Shown here: positions 27,112 through 38,571 of the stretch, one piece after another
How positions within the stretch are numbered: position 1 is the stretch's first letter
Layout: each line of letters starts with the position of its first letter
DNA from: Pseudoduganella umbonata
GTDB lineage: Bacteria; Pseudomonadota; Gammaproteobacteria; Burkholderiales; Burkholderiaceae_D
Length of the DNA: 64,000 nucleotides
Assembly (NCBI RefSeq): GCF_014192225.1
Contig: NZ_JACHXS010000001.1
Span: 770,440 to 834,439 of the forward strand
Direction: 5' to 3'
Program-made: the position numbers and the translations under genes
The notes under the pieces: generated by a model
Database searches by the model: none
What the model was told of the DNA's origin: nothing
What the model saw: the letters and a program-made list of their open reading frames with translations, nothing else

Positions 27112-27762
27112 TTACTTGGTACCGAAGATGCGGTCGCCGGCGTCGCCCAGTCCGGGCACGATGTAGGCGTGATCGTTCAGGTGCGAATCGAGCGAGGCAC
27201 AGTAGATCTTCACACCCGGATGCGCGTCCTGCACTACCTGGATGCCTTCCGGCGCCGCCACCAGCGCCAGGAAGATGATCTGGTCGTCGGTCACGCCACG
27301 ATTCTTCAAGACCTCGATCGCATGGACCGCCGAATTGCCGGTCGCGACCATCGGGTCGCACAGGATGAACGTACGGTCGACGAGGTCCGGCAGCCGCACC
27401 AGGTATTCGACCGGGTGGTGCGTTTCCGGGTCGCGGAATACACCGATATGCCCGACGCGGGCCGACGGTACCAGGTTCAGCAGGCCATCGCTCATGCCGA
27501 TGCCGGCACGCAGGATCGGTACCACGGCAAGCTTCTTGCCGGCGATCACGGGAGCATCGACCGTCATCAGCGGGGTTTCGATCTCGCGCGTCGTCAGCGG
27601 CAGGTCGCGGGTGATTTCATACCCCATCAGCAGCGTGATCTCCTTCAGCAGCTCGCGGAACGTGCGGGTCGACGTGGTCTTGTCGCGCATATGGCTCAGC
27701 TTGTGCTGGATCAGCGGATGATCGGTGATGAACAGGTTCGGGAAGCGCGGATCTTGTTTCAT
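27112..27762 (-). CDS. upp: Uracil phosphoribosyltransferase
   Basis: A 216-residue pyrimidine salvage enzyme making UMP from uracil and PRPP. PRPP-binding loop [31 protein letters not shown] and the uracil-binding end [17 protein letters not shown] are all present. Length and start ([22 protein letters not shown]) match the family. Confidence 0.96.
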   Translation of the reverse strand: MKQDPRFPNLFITDHPLIQHKLSHMRDKTTSTRTFRELLKEITLLMGYEITRDLPLTTREIETPLMTVDAPVIAGKKLAVVPILRAGIGMSDGLLNLVPSARVGHIGVFRDPETHHPVEYLVRLPDLVDRTFILCDPMVATGNSAVHAIEVLKNRGVTDDQIIFLALVAAPEGIQVVQDAHPGVKIYCASLDSHLNDHAYIVPGLGDAGDRIFGTK

Positions 27763-28441
27763 GTTGACTAAAGTGCAGGCGGTTTGTGTTCCGCATTATC
27801 CCAGCCCGCGATGCGCGCTGTCCATGGCGCGGCTTGAAAAAAACGCCACAGCAACCAGTCCGCTGCCAGCGCGCGTTGCAGGCCGGAAGCCATCCGCGCA
27901 CTCCACTTCAACAACGCGTTCGACGGTTCGCGGCTTGCCCTGCAGTCGCTGCACGCGCAGGCCGTTGAGCGTTTCATCGGGCAGGAAGCGCGGCACGGGA
28001 AAACACGACAGGCGGCGCCCGCCGGATTCACCAGTGTGCGCCAGCACCTGGTGTGCATCGGCCTGCAGTGCGGAAAGAACCACTGATGGCCCACCAGGCC
28101 GTACACCCCTTCCCATCGTCGCGCTGCCCGGTGCCTTATTGACAGGTCCTTGTTCCATCAGCCAGCCCAGCGCAAGGCGATTGCCGCGGCAACGACGGCA
28201 CCGGCCCGCCCGAACAGCGACGCGCTGCGTTAGAATGGCCGCGATTTTCAGTCACGGGAGCAACACATTTTTCCAAAACCACGGTAAATGTTGCTTCGTT
28301 TCATGTTTTTGTTCGCCCAAAGTGATACATTCACGCAACGTGACCGTCCGTCTCGCCCGGCTCGCGTACCGTCAGAGCCAAATAGCGCTCCATGGCAGGC
28401 ATTCACAGGACGAGATACCAGAATAGACCGCTGCATTGTCC
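27763..28441. other. Long intergenic stretch, possibly a decayed small gene on the minus strand
   Basis: About 680 bp between upp and the GGDEF-EAL gene. On the minus strand, 27796-28158 reads as a plausible protein (FLPDETLNGLRVQRLQG) in one frame. A second frame ending at 27768 continues with protein-like sequence (QRALAADWLLWRFFQAAPW). Together they could be one gene broken by a frameshift, but codon bias is weak and I recognise no family. The rest (28160-28441) should hold the promoter of the GGDEF-EAL gene. Confidence 0.3.
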
Positions 28442-30172
28442 ATGCTTTCCAGTCCTACCTCGCCCTTGCCGGATAACGCACGGCACGCACTCGACGGCAT
28501 GCTCGAAGAAGCCGGCGACATCGTGTTCCGGCTCGATCCGCCCGGCAACGTGCTGTTTGCCAGCCGCCGCGCCATGACGCTGCTGGGCGCCGGCCGTCCT
28601 GTCGCAGGCCGCCCGCTGGAGACCTTCGTGTCCGAACTCGACGAAGCAGCCTTGAAGGCCGCGCTCGCCGGGCTGGCGAAGGACGGCGTTGCGCGCCTCG
28701 AGCTGCGCATGCAGTCGGCGGACAGCGACGTGTGGTTCGACCTGCGTTTTTCCACCTTTGCCGACACGGATGGCGCGAGCCAGGTGCTGGTGGTCGGGCG
28801 CGACCTGTCGGTCCAGCAGGCCACCGAGGAACGCCTGCGGCACATGGCCACGCACGACACCCTGACCGAGTTGCCGAACCGGCTGCTGCTGACTGACCGC
28901 ATCCGGATGACGATCGCCCAGGCGCGCCGCTCGGGCCAGGGCTTCTCCGTTGCCGCCATCGGGCTCGACAGCTTCCGTAAAGTCAACGACGGGCTCGGCC
29001 ACCCGGTCGGCGATACCGTACTGAAGATGGCCGCGGCACGGCTGCGCAAGACGCTGCGCGACAGCGATACGCTGGCGCGCGTGGGCGGCGACGAATTCGT
29101 GGCGGTTCTCCCCGGCACCTTCAACGAACAGCAGATCCGCCTCGTCACGGGACGACTGCTGGCCACGCTGCAGGCGCCGTTCGAGATCGGCGCGCACACG
29201 ATCTATGTCGGCGCGTCGCTGGGCGTGGCCGTGTATCCGCAGCACGCCGAGGACGACGTGCGGCTGGTCGCCCTGGCCGATGCCGCACTGTCGCGTGCCA
29301 AGGAAACGGGCAAGGCGCGCTGTGTGATGTACAGCCCGCGTCACTCGAGCCCGACCGAAGACGACATTTCCCTCGAAGCGGCCATGTTCCAGGCGGTGCG
29401 CGAAGGCGAGTTCGTGCTGCATTACCAGCCGATCGTCGATGCGACCACGCGCGAGATCGAAGGATTCGAAACGCTGATGCGCTGGAAGCACCCTACCCTG
29501 GGCATGGTGTCGCCGGCACGCTTCATCCCGATTGCCGAGACTAACGGCCTGATCAATCTGCTGGGCGCCTGGGCGCTGAAGGCTGCGTGCGTGCAGCTCA
29601 GGCAATTCCAGGAGGCAGCGAAACGGCCGCTGTACATCTCTGTTAATATCAGCCCCCGCCAATTTCGTAGCGACAAGTTTTTAGAAGTGCTAGACGACGC
29701 CATATCCTACTCCGGCCTGTCCGGCGACCAGCTAGTGCTGGAAATCACCGAGGGCACGCTGATGATCGACCCGGCGCACGCTGAAACCATTCTCGGCAAG
29801 ATGGCCGAACGCCGCGCCCGCATCGCGATCGACGATTTCGGTACCGGCTACTCATCGCTCGCCTACCTGAAGCGCTTCCCGATTTCGGTGCTGAAGATCG
29901 ACCGCGCGTTCATCCGCGACCTGCCGGCGTCGCAAAAGGATGGCGCGATCTGCAACGCCGTGCTGGACCTGGCGCGCCACCTGTCGCTGTCGGTGGTCGC
30001 CGAAGGCGTCGAAACCGAGGAACAGATGGCTTACATGCGCGAACGCGGCTGCCGGTACGTGCAGGGTTACCTGACCGGCAAGCCAATGGCGGCCAACGTG
30101 GCGATCGCCGCGCTGACCGAGCGCCATTACGAAGAAGTCATGCGCGCCGAAGCGACGAAGGTGGTGCAATGA
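28442..30172 (+). CDS. PAS-GGDEF-EAL bifunctional c-di-GMP signalling protein
   Basis: A 576-residue cytoplasmic protein: PAS-like sensor (about 10-125), GGDEF domain (130-290) with intact VGGDEF near residue 214, and EAL domain (300-560). The EAL motif reads GFETLMRW (ETL rather than EAL, keeping the metal-binding Glu), and NISPRQF, EITEGTL, DDFGTGYSSL, LKIDRAF and EGVETEEQ are present. It could both make and degrade cyclic di-GMP. The ATG at 28442 was chosen over a TTG two codons earlier; neither has a clear ribosome site. It overlaps the HDOD gene by 4 bp (ATGA), so the two are coupled. Confidence 0.92.
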   Translation: MLSSPTSPLPDNARHALDGMLEEAGDIVFRLDPPGNVLFASRRAMTLLGAGRPVAGRPLETFVSELDEAALKAALAGLAKDGVARLELRMQSADSDVWFDLRFSTFADTDGASQVLVVGRDLSVQQATEERLRHMATHDTLTELPNRLLLTDRIRMTIAQARRSGQGFSVAAIGLDSFRKVNDGLGHPVGDTVLKMAAARLRKTLRDSDTLARVGGDEFVAVLPGTFNEQQIRLVTGRLLATLQAPFEIGAHTIYVGASLGVAVYPQHAEDDVRLVALADAALSRAKETGKARCVMYSPRHSSPTEDDISLEAAMFQAVREGEFVLHYQPIVDATTREIEGFETLMRWKHPTLGMVSPARFIPIAETNGLINLLGAWALKAACVQLRQFQEAAKRPLYISVNISPRQFRSDKFLEVLDDAISYSGLSGDQLVLEITEGTLMIDPAHAETILGKMAERRARIAIDDFGTGYSSLAYLKRFPISVLKIDRAFIRDLPASQKDGAICNAVLDLARHLSLSVVAEGVETEEQMAYMRERGCRYVQGYLTGKPMAANVAIAALTERHYEEVMRAEATKVVQ

Positions 30173-31692
30173 ACGCCGATACCGCGATCAGCCCGCTCGG
30201 CGAGCAGACCTTGGCCCTGCTGTGGGAACGCACGCGCCGGCAGGGCGACATGCCCGCCTTCGCGAAAGCCATCGGCGCCGTGCTCGGCGCCATGCGCGGC
30301 GAGGACGACGGCGAATTCTCGATGACCGAAACGGTGCTCTCGGACCCCGTGCTCACCAACAAGGTGCTGCGCCTGGCGAACAGCACGATGTACTCCGCAT
30401 TCGGCCAGCACGTCAACACCGTCAGCAAGGCGGTGCTGGTGCTGGGCACGGAAGCCATCGGCCACCTGGCGCTGGGCCTGAAACTGGTCGAGGAACTCAG
30501 TTCGAGCGCCAGCGACTCCACGCAAGCGCATATCGAGATGGAAAAAGCGGTGCTGGCCGGACTGGTGGCGCGGGAGCTCGCCGCCACGGTGCGCAGCCCG
30601 CAGACCGAACTCGCGGTCGTGTGCTCGATGCTGCACACGCTGGGCCGGATGATGGTCACGTTCTACCTGCCCGAGCACTGGCTGAAACTGCAGCAGCGCG
30701 GCGGTCCAGGCAACGAGGATGCGGCGGCGCTTGAAATGCTCGGCATCTCGCTGGCCGATATCGGCATGGCGGCCGCCCAGCGCTGGAACCTGCCACGCAA
30801 CCTGGTCGCCGGCATGCGCACCGTGGACGCGGACACTGACGCGGCACAGGAACCGCAGGGTCAATGGCAAGCGCCCGGCGCGTTGCCCGCATCCGACTGG
30901 GTCGCCGGCATCGCCACGCTGGCGCGGCACTGCGCCGCCTCGCTGTGGCACGACGATGAAGAAGGCGCCGCCGAGATCGCCCGGGTCAGCGCCGCTTTCG
31001 CACCGCTGCTGGGCCTGGAACTGGAGCAGATGCGCGGCGCCATCGCCCAGGCCCGCGAGACCGCGGCCGAGGAACTGGCGATCGCTCCCCTGTCGAAGCC
31101 GCTGGAGCGTCGCGCCAAGGCCCTCGCGCAGACGCGCCAGCGCGCCGCCGGCAACCGTATCCTGCAAAGCGGCCTGGCGGACATGCGCGACATGGTCGAT
31201 ACCGCCAGCCCGGGCCAGATGGTCTCGGCGGCGCTGGAGACCGTCTACAAGGGGCTCGATTTCTCCCGGGCGGTGGCGTTCGTGCGCAACCGTCGGGAAA
31301 GCCGCTACGCGGCGCGGATGTGCTTCGGCGCACTGCCGAAGGAACAGCTGGCGGCCATGTCGTTCGAGGACGCGTATGAACCGAACGTATTCCATGCGGC
31401 GCTGAACAGCGACCGCGTGATCTTCATTGAAAACGCGCGCGATCCGAAATTCGCGGCCAAGCTGCCGCAATGGTGGAAAACCGGCCTGGCCGAAGCGCGC
31501 AGCTTCGTGATCCTGCCGCTGTCGGCGAATGGCCAGCCGGCCGGCTTCCTGTACGGGGACTGGGATGAGACGTTCCCCACGATCCACCTGTCGCAGACCG
31601 AGTTCGGCCTGCTGAACGACTTGCGCGGACTGGTCGTGAAGGCCATCGAACGGCGGCACCAGCTCGAGATGATGAGCAGCAGGGCCGCATAG
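30169..31692 (+). CDS. HDOD domain protein with C-terminal GAF-like region
   Basis: A 507-residue protein. The N-terminal half (about 20-220) is an HDOD domain (SDPVLTNKVLRLANSTMYS, VSKAVLVLGTEAIGHLALG, LAVVCSMLHTLGRMM), a degenerate HD-type fold used in signalling. The C-terminal part (about 350-500) resembles a GAF sensor domain (ALETVYKGLDFSRAVAFV, FVILPLSANGQPAGFLYGD). It overlaps the preceding c-di-GMP gene by four bases, so the pair probably forms one signalling unit. A terminator hairpin follows about 70 bp downstream. Confidence 0.85.
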   Translation: MNADTAISPLGEQTLALLWERTRRQGDMPAFAKAIGAVLGAMRGEDDGEFSMTETVLSDPVLTNKVLRLANSTMYSAFGQHVNTVSKAVLVLGTEAIGHLALGLKLVEELSSSASDSTQAHIEMEKAVLAGLVARELAATVRSPQTELAVVCSMLHTLGRMMVTFYLPEHWLKLQQRGGPGNEDAAALEMLGISLADIGMAAAQRWNLPRNLVAGMRTVDADTDAAQEPQGQWQAPGALPASDWVAGIATLARHCAASLWHDDEEGAAEIARVSAAFAPLLGLELEQMRGAIAQARETAAEELAIAPLSKPLERRAKALAQTRQRAAGNRILQSGLADMRDMVDTASPGQMVSAALETVYKGLDFSRAVAFVRNRRESRYAARMCFGALPKEQLAAMSFEDAYEPNVFHAALNSDRVIFIENARDPKFAAKLPQWWKTGLAEARSFVILPLSANGQPAGFLYGDWDETFPTIHLSQTEFGLLNDLRGLVVKAIERRHQLEMMSSRAA

Positions 31693-31711
31693 TGCTGAAC
31701 AAGCGGGTCAA

Positions 31712-31750
31712 GCAAGCGGCTGAAGCAAGCGGCTGAAGCAAGCGCCGCGA
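31712..31750. repeat. 13-bp tandem repeat after the HDOD gene
   Basis: Two perfect copies of GCAAGCGGCTGAA and a third degenerate copy (GCAAGCGCCGCGA) lie just beyond the HDOD stop and before its terminator. Confidence 0.75.
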
Positions 31751-31762
31751 GACGTCATTGCA

Positions 31763-31791
31763 CCGCCGGCATCATGCCGGCGGTTTTGTTT
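31763..31791 (+). terminator. Rho-independent terminator after the HDOD gene
   Basis: An eight-bp stem CCGCCGGC / GCCGGCGG with a short loop is followed by TTTTGTTT. It separates the HDOD gene from the convergent aroC. Confidence 0.85.
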
Positions 31792-31795
31792 CGGC

Positions 31796-32899
31796 TCAGC
31801 CCTGGCGGCCGATATCCGGCGTTGCCACCCGCACGTCGCCGCACTGGGCGCGGTGCATCAGCGCGTGGTCGATCAGCACCAGCGCGAGCATTGCTTCGGC
31901 GATCGGCGTGGCGCGGATGCCCACGCACGGATCGTGGCGGCCGAAGGTTTCCACCATCACCGGATTGCCGGCCTTGTCGATCGAGCGGCGCGGCGTGCGG
32001 ATCGACGACGTTGGCTTGATCGCGATCGATACCGTGATGTCCTGCCCCGTCGAAATGCCGCCCAGGACGCCGCCGGCGTGGTTGCCGACGAAGCCCTGCG
32101 GGGTCAGCTCGTCGCCATGTTCGGAGCCGCGCTGCGCGACGGACGCGAAGCCGGCGCCGATTTCCACGCCCTTCACCGCGTTAATGCCCATCATGGCGTA
32201 GGCGATGTCGGCATCGAGCTTGTCGTAGATCGGCTGACCCAGGCCTACCGGGACATTCTTCGCCACCACGTCGATGCGCGCACCGATCGAATCGCCCGAC
32301 TTGCGCAGTTCGTCCATGTAGGTTTCCATTTGCGCGATCAGGGCCGCATCGGCCGTCGCCGCGAAAAACGGATTGGTCGGCACGTGCGCGAAGTCCTGGA
32401 ACGGCACCTCGATGTCGCCCAGCTGGCGCATGCAGCCGGCGAACTCGGTGCCATACTGTTCCTTCAGCCACTTCTTGGCGATCGCCGCCGCGCCCACCAC
32501 GGGCGCCGTCAGCCGGGCCGACGAACGGCCGCCGCCGCGCGGGTCGCGCACGCCGTATTTGTGCCAGTACGTGTAGTCGGCATGGCCGGGGCGGAAGCTC
32601 TCGGCGATATTGCCGTAGTCCTTGCTGCGCTGGTCCTCGTTGCGGATCAGCAGCGCGATCGGCGTGCCGGTCGTGACGCCTTCGTACACGCCGGACAGGA
32701 TCTGCACCGCGTCCGGTTCCTGGCGCTGGGTGACATGGCGCGACGTGCCGGGCTTGCGGCGGTCCAGTTCCGGCTGGATGTCGGCCTCGGTCAGCGCCAG
32801 CCCCGGCGGGCAGCCGTCGATGACACAGCCGATCGCCGGTCCGTGAGATTCGCCAAAAGTCGTTACCGTGAACAGCTTGCCAAAGGAATTGCCGGACAT
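31796..32899 (-). CDS. aroC: Chorismate synthase
   Basis: A 367-residue shikimate pathway enzyme that converts 5-enolpyruvylshikimate-3-phosphate to chorismate with reduced FMN. Signatures [18 protein letters not shown] (residues 15-32), [19 protein letters not shown] and the C-terminal [19 protein letters not shown] are present. Normal length; start [20 protein letters not shown]. Monocistronic on the minus strand, convergent with the HDOD gene and divergent from the receiver-EAL gene. Confidence 0.97.
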   Translation of the reverse strand: MSGNSFGKLFTVTTFGESHGPAIGCVIDGCPPGLALTEADIQPELDRRKPGTSRHVTQRQEPDAVQILSGVYEGVTTGTPIALLIRNEDQRSKDYGNIAESFRPGHADYTYWHKYGVRDPRGGGRSSARLTAPVVGAAAIAKKWLKEQYGTEFAGCMRQLGDIEVPFQDFAHVPTNPFFAATADAALIAQMETYMDELRKSGDSIGARIDVVAKNVPVGLGQPIYDKLDADIAYAMMGINAVKGVEIGAGFASVAQRGSEHGDELTPQGFVGNHAGGVLGGISTGQDITVSIAIKPTSSIRTPRRSIDKAGNPVMVETFGRHDPCVGIRATPIAEAMLALVLIDHALMHRAQCGDVRVATPDIGRQG

Positions 32900-33006
32900 G
32901 AGATCAATCTGAAAGAGCGGGAGGAACTGGCAATTTTACCGCTTTAGCATCGCGCTAGCCAGCCAAACGGGAAGCGCGGCGCTCGCGCGACAAATATAAC
33001 AATTTC

Positions 33007-33036
33007 TTAACGGCAATTAGGTTCGCCGCTTATAAT
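33007..33036 (+). promoter_or_regulatory. Putative sigma-70 promoter of the receiver-GGDEF-EAL gene
   Basis: TTAACG at 33007 and a perfect TATAAT at 33031-33036 are separated by 18 bp, 70 bp upstream of the start codon in an AT-rich gap. Confidence 0.5.
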
Positions 33037-33105
33037 GAAGACGTTGCGCCGGTATCCCGCCCAATCCGTTATAAATGACCGGACGACACCACTGGAGAAG
33101 GACGC

Positions 33106-35340
33106 ATGCCCACAACGAGCACCCCCACCGGCTCCGGACAGGACGAACTGGTGTTCCTGGACGAACTACCCCGGCAGCCGCCCGCGGCGCCGCGTGACGC
33201 CTGGCGGGTGATGATCGTCGACGACGACGCGGACGTCCACTCCACCACCACCTTCGCGCTCGGCAACCTCGACATGGGCGGCCGCACGCTCGAATTCGTC
33301 CACGCCTATTCGGCGGCGCAGGCACGCGAACTGCTGGCGCGCGAACGCGACATCGCCGTCATCCTGCTCGACGTGGTGATGGAACAGGAACACGCGGGGC
33401 TGCATCTGGTGCGCCACATCCGCGAAACGCTGAAACTGGCGGACGTGCGCATCATCCTGCGCACCGGCCAACCTGGCTATGCGCCGGAAATCGACGCGAT
33501 CCGCGACTTCGACATCAACGACTACAAGACCAAATCCGAACTCACCCGCATCAAGCTGTACACCACGGTGACGGCGGCAATCCGCTCGTACGAACAGATC
33601 CGCCGCCTCGACGACAGCCGGCGCGGCCTGAACCGCATCGTGGAGGCAGGCACCGCGCTGATGGCCCTGCAGGGCGTGCGCGACTTCGCCGCCGGCGCCC
33701 TCGTGCAGGCCGCCGCGCTGATCGGCCAGCCGGCCAGCGGGCTGCTGTGCGTGCGCGGCGAAGCCGGTACCGCCCAGGTGGTGGCGGCCTGCGGCGCCTG
33801 GCAGGCATGCGCGGGACGCGTGCTGGGGCCCGATACCGATCCACCGCTGCCGGCCGCGCTGGCGCAGGCGCTGACGGCGCACTGCAACGTCTATGACGCC
33901 GATGCCGTCGCGCTGCACCTTGCCGGCAAGACCAAACGTACCTTTGCCGCCCTGCTCGACGTGCGGCAAGCCCCGGCGGAACTGGAGCGCAAGCTGCTGG
34001 ACGTTTTCGCCGCCAACGTGGCCGTCGGCCTCGACAACGTGGAACTGATGTCGCACCTGCATGACGCGGCCTTCTACGACACGCTGTCGAAATTGCCGAA
34101 CCGCACGCGGCTGATCGAGATCCTCGATGCGACGCTGGCCGGCCCGGGGCGCGGCGATGCCACGCTGTGCCTGGTCGACCTGGACCATTTTGCCGAAACC
34201 AACGATGCGCTCGGCCACGCCTTCGGCGATGGCCTGCTGGCGGCCGTGGCGGCGCGGCTGCGCGACAGCCTGGCCGGGCACTTGACCGTCGCCCGCATCG
34301 GTGGCGACATTTTCTGCGTGCTCGGTCCTGCCGACCACGTGCATCCGGCCGCCATCCTGGCGCTGTTCCAGCAACCGTTCGAGATCGAAGGGCAGACCGT
34401 GCAGGTCACCGCCACGCTCGGACTGGTGCGGCTGGCCGAGCACGACGGCAGCGGCACCGATGCGCTGAAGGACGCCGATATCGCACTCAAGCGCGCCAAG
34501 TCGCAGCAACGTGCCGGCCATTTTTACTTTACGCGCAATATGGGGGTGGAGATCCGCGAACGGGTGCGCATGATGCACGCGTTGCGCACCGCCTTCAGCA
34601 AGCACGAGCTGTTCCTCGCTTACCAGCCACAGATGGACCTGGCCACGCGCAAGCCGGTCGGCGCCGAGGCACTGCTGCGCTGGCGCGCCGCGGACGGCCG
34701 GTTCGTCCCGCCGGACCGCTTCATCCCGATCGCCGAGTATTCCGGACTGATCATCGACATCGGCGAATGGGTGCTGCGCACCGCCTGCGCCGAACTGGTC
34801 CGCCTGCGCGCCGCCGGGCACCAGGATTTCACGATGTCCATCAACGTCTCTCAGGTGCAGTTCCGCCACCCGCAATTCCTCCAGGTGCTGCGCGGCGCGC
34901 TGGCCGACACGGGCGCCCCGCCCCGCTACGTGGAACTGGAAATCACCGAATCGATGGCAATGGAAGAGCCGGAGACGTTCATCGAGATGCTTGCCCAGGT
35001 CAAGGAAACCGGCGTGCACATCGCGATCGACGACTTCGGCACCGGCTTCTCGTCGCTGTCGCACCTGCAGCGGCTGCGGCTCGACCGGCTGAAGATCGAC
35101 CGCGCGTTCGTGACCGAGATCAGCGGCGCCTCGCGCGGCAGCAGCATCGCCGAAATGGTGATCCAGCTGGGCCGCAACCTCGGCCTGTCCGTGGTTGCCG
35201 AAGGCGTCGAGGACGAGCTGCAGGCCCGCGTGCTGCAACAGCTGGGCTGTCCGCTCGCGCAGGGCTTCCTGTTCGCACGCCCGATGGGCGCCGGCGAACT
35301 GTCCGACTGGCTCGAAGACCAGGCCCGCCTGCGGGCATGA
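33106..35340 (+). CDS. Response regulator with DUF3369-like, degenerate GGDEF and EAL domains
   Basis: A 744-residue protein. The receiver domain (about 33-165) has acidic pocket VDDDAD and phospho-acceptor Asp89 in VILLDVVM. A DUF3369-type sensory domain follows (about 175-315). The GGDEF-like domain (320-480) has signature IGGDIF, which has lost the Glu and so probably has no cyclase activity. The EAL domain (490-740) has AEALLRW near residue 522, NVSQVQF, EITESMAM, DDFGTGFSSL and EGVEDELQ, so phosphodiesterase activity looks intact. It should lower c-di-GMP in response to an unlinked histidine kinase. Start ATG at 33106 follows GAGAAGGA. Confidence 0.92.
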   Translation: MPTTSTPTGSGQDELVFLDELPRQPPAAPRDAWRVMIVDDDADVHSTTTFALGNLDMGGRTLEFVHAYSAAQARELLARERDIAVILLDVVMEQEHAGLHLVRHIRETLKLADVRIILRTGQPGYAPEIDAIRDFDINDYKTKSELTRIKLYTTVTAAIRSYEQIRRLDDSRRGLNRIVEAGTALMALQGVRDFAAGALVQAAALIGQPASGLLCVRGEAGTAQVVAACGAWQACAGRVLGPDTDPPLPAALAQALTAHCNVYDADAVALHLAGKTKRTFAALLDVRQAPAELERKLLDVFAANVAVGLDNVELMSHLHDAAFYDTLSKLPNRTRLIEILDATLAGPGRGDATLCLVDLDHFAETNDALGHAFGDGLLAAVAARLRDSLAGHLTVARIGGDIFCVLGPADHVHPAAILALFQQPFEIEGQTVQVTATLGLVRLAEHDGSGTDALKDADIALKRAKSQQRAGHFYFTRNMGVEIRERVRMMHALRTAFSKHELFLAYQPQMDLATRKPVGAEALLRWRAADGRFVPPDRFIPIAEYSGLIIDIGEWVLRTACAELVRLRAAGHQDFTMSINVSQVQFRHPQFLQVLRGALADTGAPPRYVELEITESMAMEEPETFIEMLAQVKETGVHIAIDDFGTGFSSLSHLQRLRLDRLKIDRAFVTEISGASRGSSIAEMVIQLGRNLGLSVVAEGVEDELQARVLQQLGCPLAQGFLFARPMGAGELSDWLEDQARLRA

Positions 35341-35377
35341 CACCAGGGCCTGGCTGCCAAGCATATCAACTGGAAAC

Positions 35378-35418
35378 GTTGCCTGGAAAATGGGGACGTA
35401 CCCCATTTTCCAGGCAAC
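35378..35418. repeat. Perfect 18-bp inverted repeat (long hairpin)
   Basis: Arms GTTGCCTGGAAAATGGGG (35378-35395) and its exact reverse complement (35401-35418) surround a five-base loop ACGTA. It lies 37 bp after the receiver-EAL stop. It is much longer than a normal terminator stem and may be a repeated extragenic palindrome; no second copy was noticed in this window. Confidence 0.85.
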
Positions 35419-35443
35419 AAAAAACGCTGCCGAGGCAGCGTTT
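35419..35443 (-). terminator. Rho-independent terminator of the CBS-domain gene
   Basis: On the minus strand AAACGCTGCC-TC-GGCAGCGTTT is followed by further T residues. It sits directly next to the long inverted repeat. Confidence 0.8.
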
Positions 35444-35462
35444 CGGGTAGCAAGCGGCGAAC

Positions 35463-35522
35463 GGATCAGCTGGTCGAGGATCAGCTCATCGAGGATCAGC
35501 TCGTCGCGGATCAGTTCGCTGT
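35463..35522. repeat. 15-bp tandem repeat carrying the CBS gene stop codon
   Basis: Four 15-bp units of GGATCAGCTCATCGA type. On the minus strand each unit contains a TGA in the gene frame, so the CBS stop codon is followed by three more in-frame TGA codons 15 bp apart. The array looks like repeated local duplication of the gene end. Confidence 0.8.
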
Positions 35523-35966
35523 CTCGTCCTGCTCGGCCGGCCAGTCGCGGATGTAGGCCTTCAGCATGCGGTTCTCGAAACTCTGCGCTTCGAGCACGGC
35601 GCGCGCCACGTCGTAGAACGAGATCACGCCCAGCAAGGTCTTGGCGTTCATCACGGGCAGGTAGCGCGCGTGCTTCTCCAGCATGATGCGGCGCACTTCA
35701 TTGACCTCGGTATCGGGCGTCACGGTGATCGGATGGTCATCCATATGCTTGCGTACGGTGCCGCCGCCCACCGAGCCCTCGTTGGCATGCAGCGCCTTCA
35801 GCACTTCGCGGAACGTCAGCATGCCCACCAGGTCACCATACTCCATCACGACGAGCGAACCGATGTCCTTCTCGGCCATGGTGGTGGCAGCCTCCACCAG
35901 CGGCTGGTCCGGCGTGATCGTGTAGAGGATGTTGCCCTTGACTTGGAGGATTTCTGATACTTTCAT
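35511..35966 (-). CDS. CBS-domain protein
   Basis: A 151-residue protein made of a tandem CBS (Bateman) pair: CBS1 about residues 8-60 (TMAEKDIGSLVVMEYGDLVG) and CBS2 about 78-130 (IMLEKHARYLPVMNAKTLLG). Such small stand-alone pairs bind adenine nucleotides and act as energy sensors or regulators of partner enzymes. No partner is visible. The gene is monocistronic with its own terminator. Confidence 0.9.
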   Translation of the reverse strand: MKVSEILQVKGNILYTITPDQPLVEAATTMAEKDIGSLVVMEYGDLVGMLTFREVLKALHANEGSVGGGTVRKHMDDHPITVTPDTEVNEVRRIMLEKHARYLPVMNAKTLLGVISFYDVARAVLEAQSFENRMLKAYIRDWPAEQDETAN

Positions 35967-36086
35967 GGTGGCCGTCCTGTCCGTGATGGGTGATTTTCAT
36001 TCTATGCCTTCTGGCGCAATGTAGCGTATGCCAGTGAAAAAATCCAGCCTGGCACGGGAATAGTGCCCATGGCGGCCGATCGGGCG

Positions 36087-38134
<2,048 letters not shown>

Positions 38135-38135
<1 letters not shown>

Positions 38136-38542
38136 TGTACGGCGCGCGCCAGAAGGTATTGTGGTGGGGGGCGCTGGCCAGCGTGGCCGCGCTGATCGCC
38201 TTGTGCCTGCTGTGGGAAACCGTGCTGGCGCCGCTCAAGCCCGGCGGCTCCTGGCTGGCGCTGAAGGCCGTGCCGCTGCTGTTCCCGCTGATCGGCGTAT
38301 TGAAACGCGACCTGTATACCTTGCAATGGTCGTCGATGATGATCCTTGCCTACCTGGCCGAAGGCGTCGTGCGCGGCTACAGCGACCAGACCATGCGCTG
38401 GCTGGGCTGGACCGAGGCGGCGCTGGTGTTCGTGTTCTTCTGCTGCGCGCTGCTGTACGTGCACCCGTACAAGCGCGCCGCCAAGAAGGCGGCGCGCGAG
38501 TTGCTGGACAAGGTCGCCCGCAGCCGCAACGGCCACCAGTAA
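38135..38542 (+). CDS. DUF2069 family inner-membrane protein
   Basis: A 135-residue protein with four predicted membrane helices (WWGALASVAALIALCLLW, WLALKAVPLLFPLIGVL, WSSMMILAYLAEGVVRGY, ALVFVFFCCALLYVHPY) and a basic C-terminus. This pattern is that of DUF2069 proteins, which follow wrbA in many betaproteobacteria. Function unknown. Confidence 0.88.
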
Positions 38543-38571
38543 GCACGTCCACCCATCGAGCGCTACCGATC

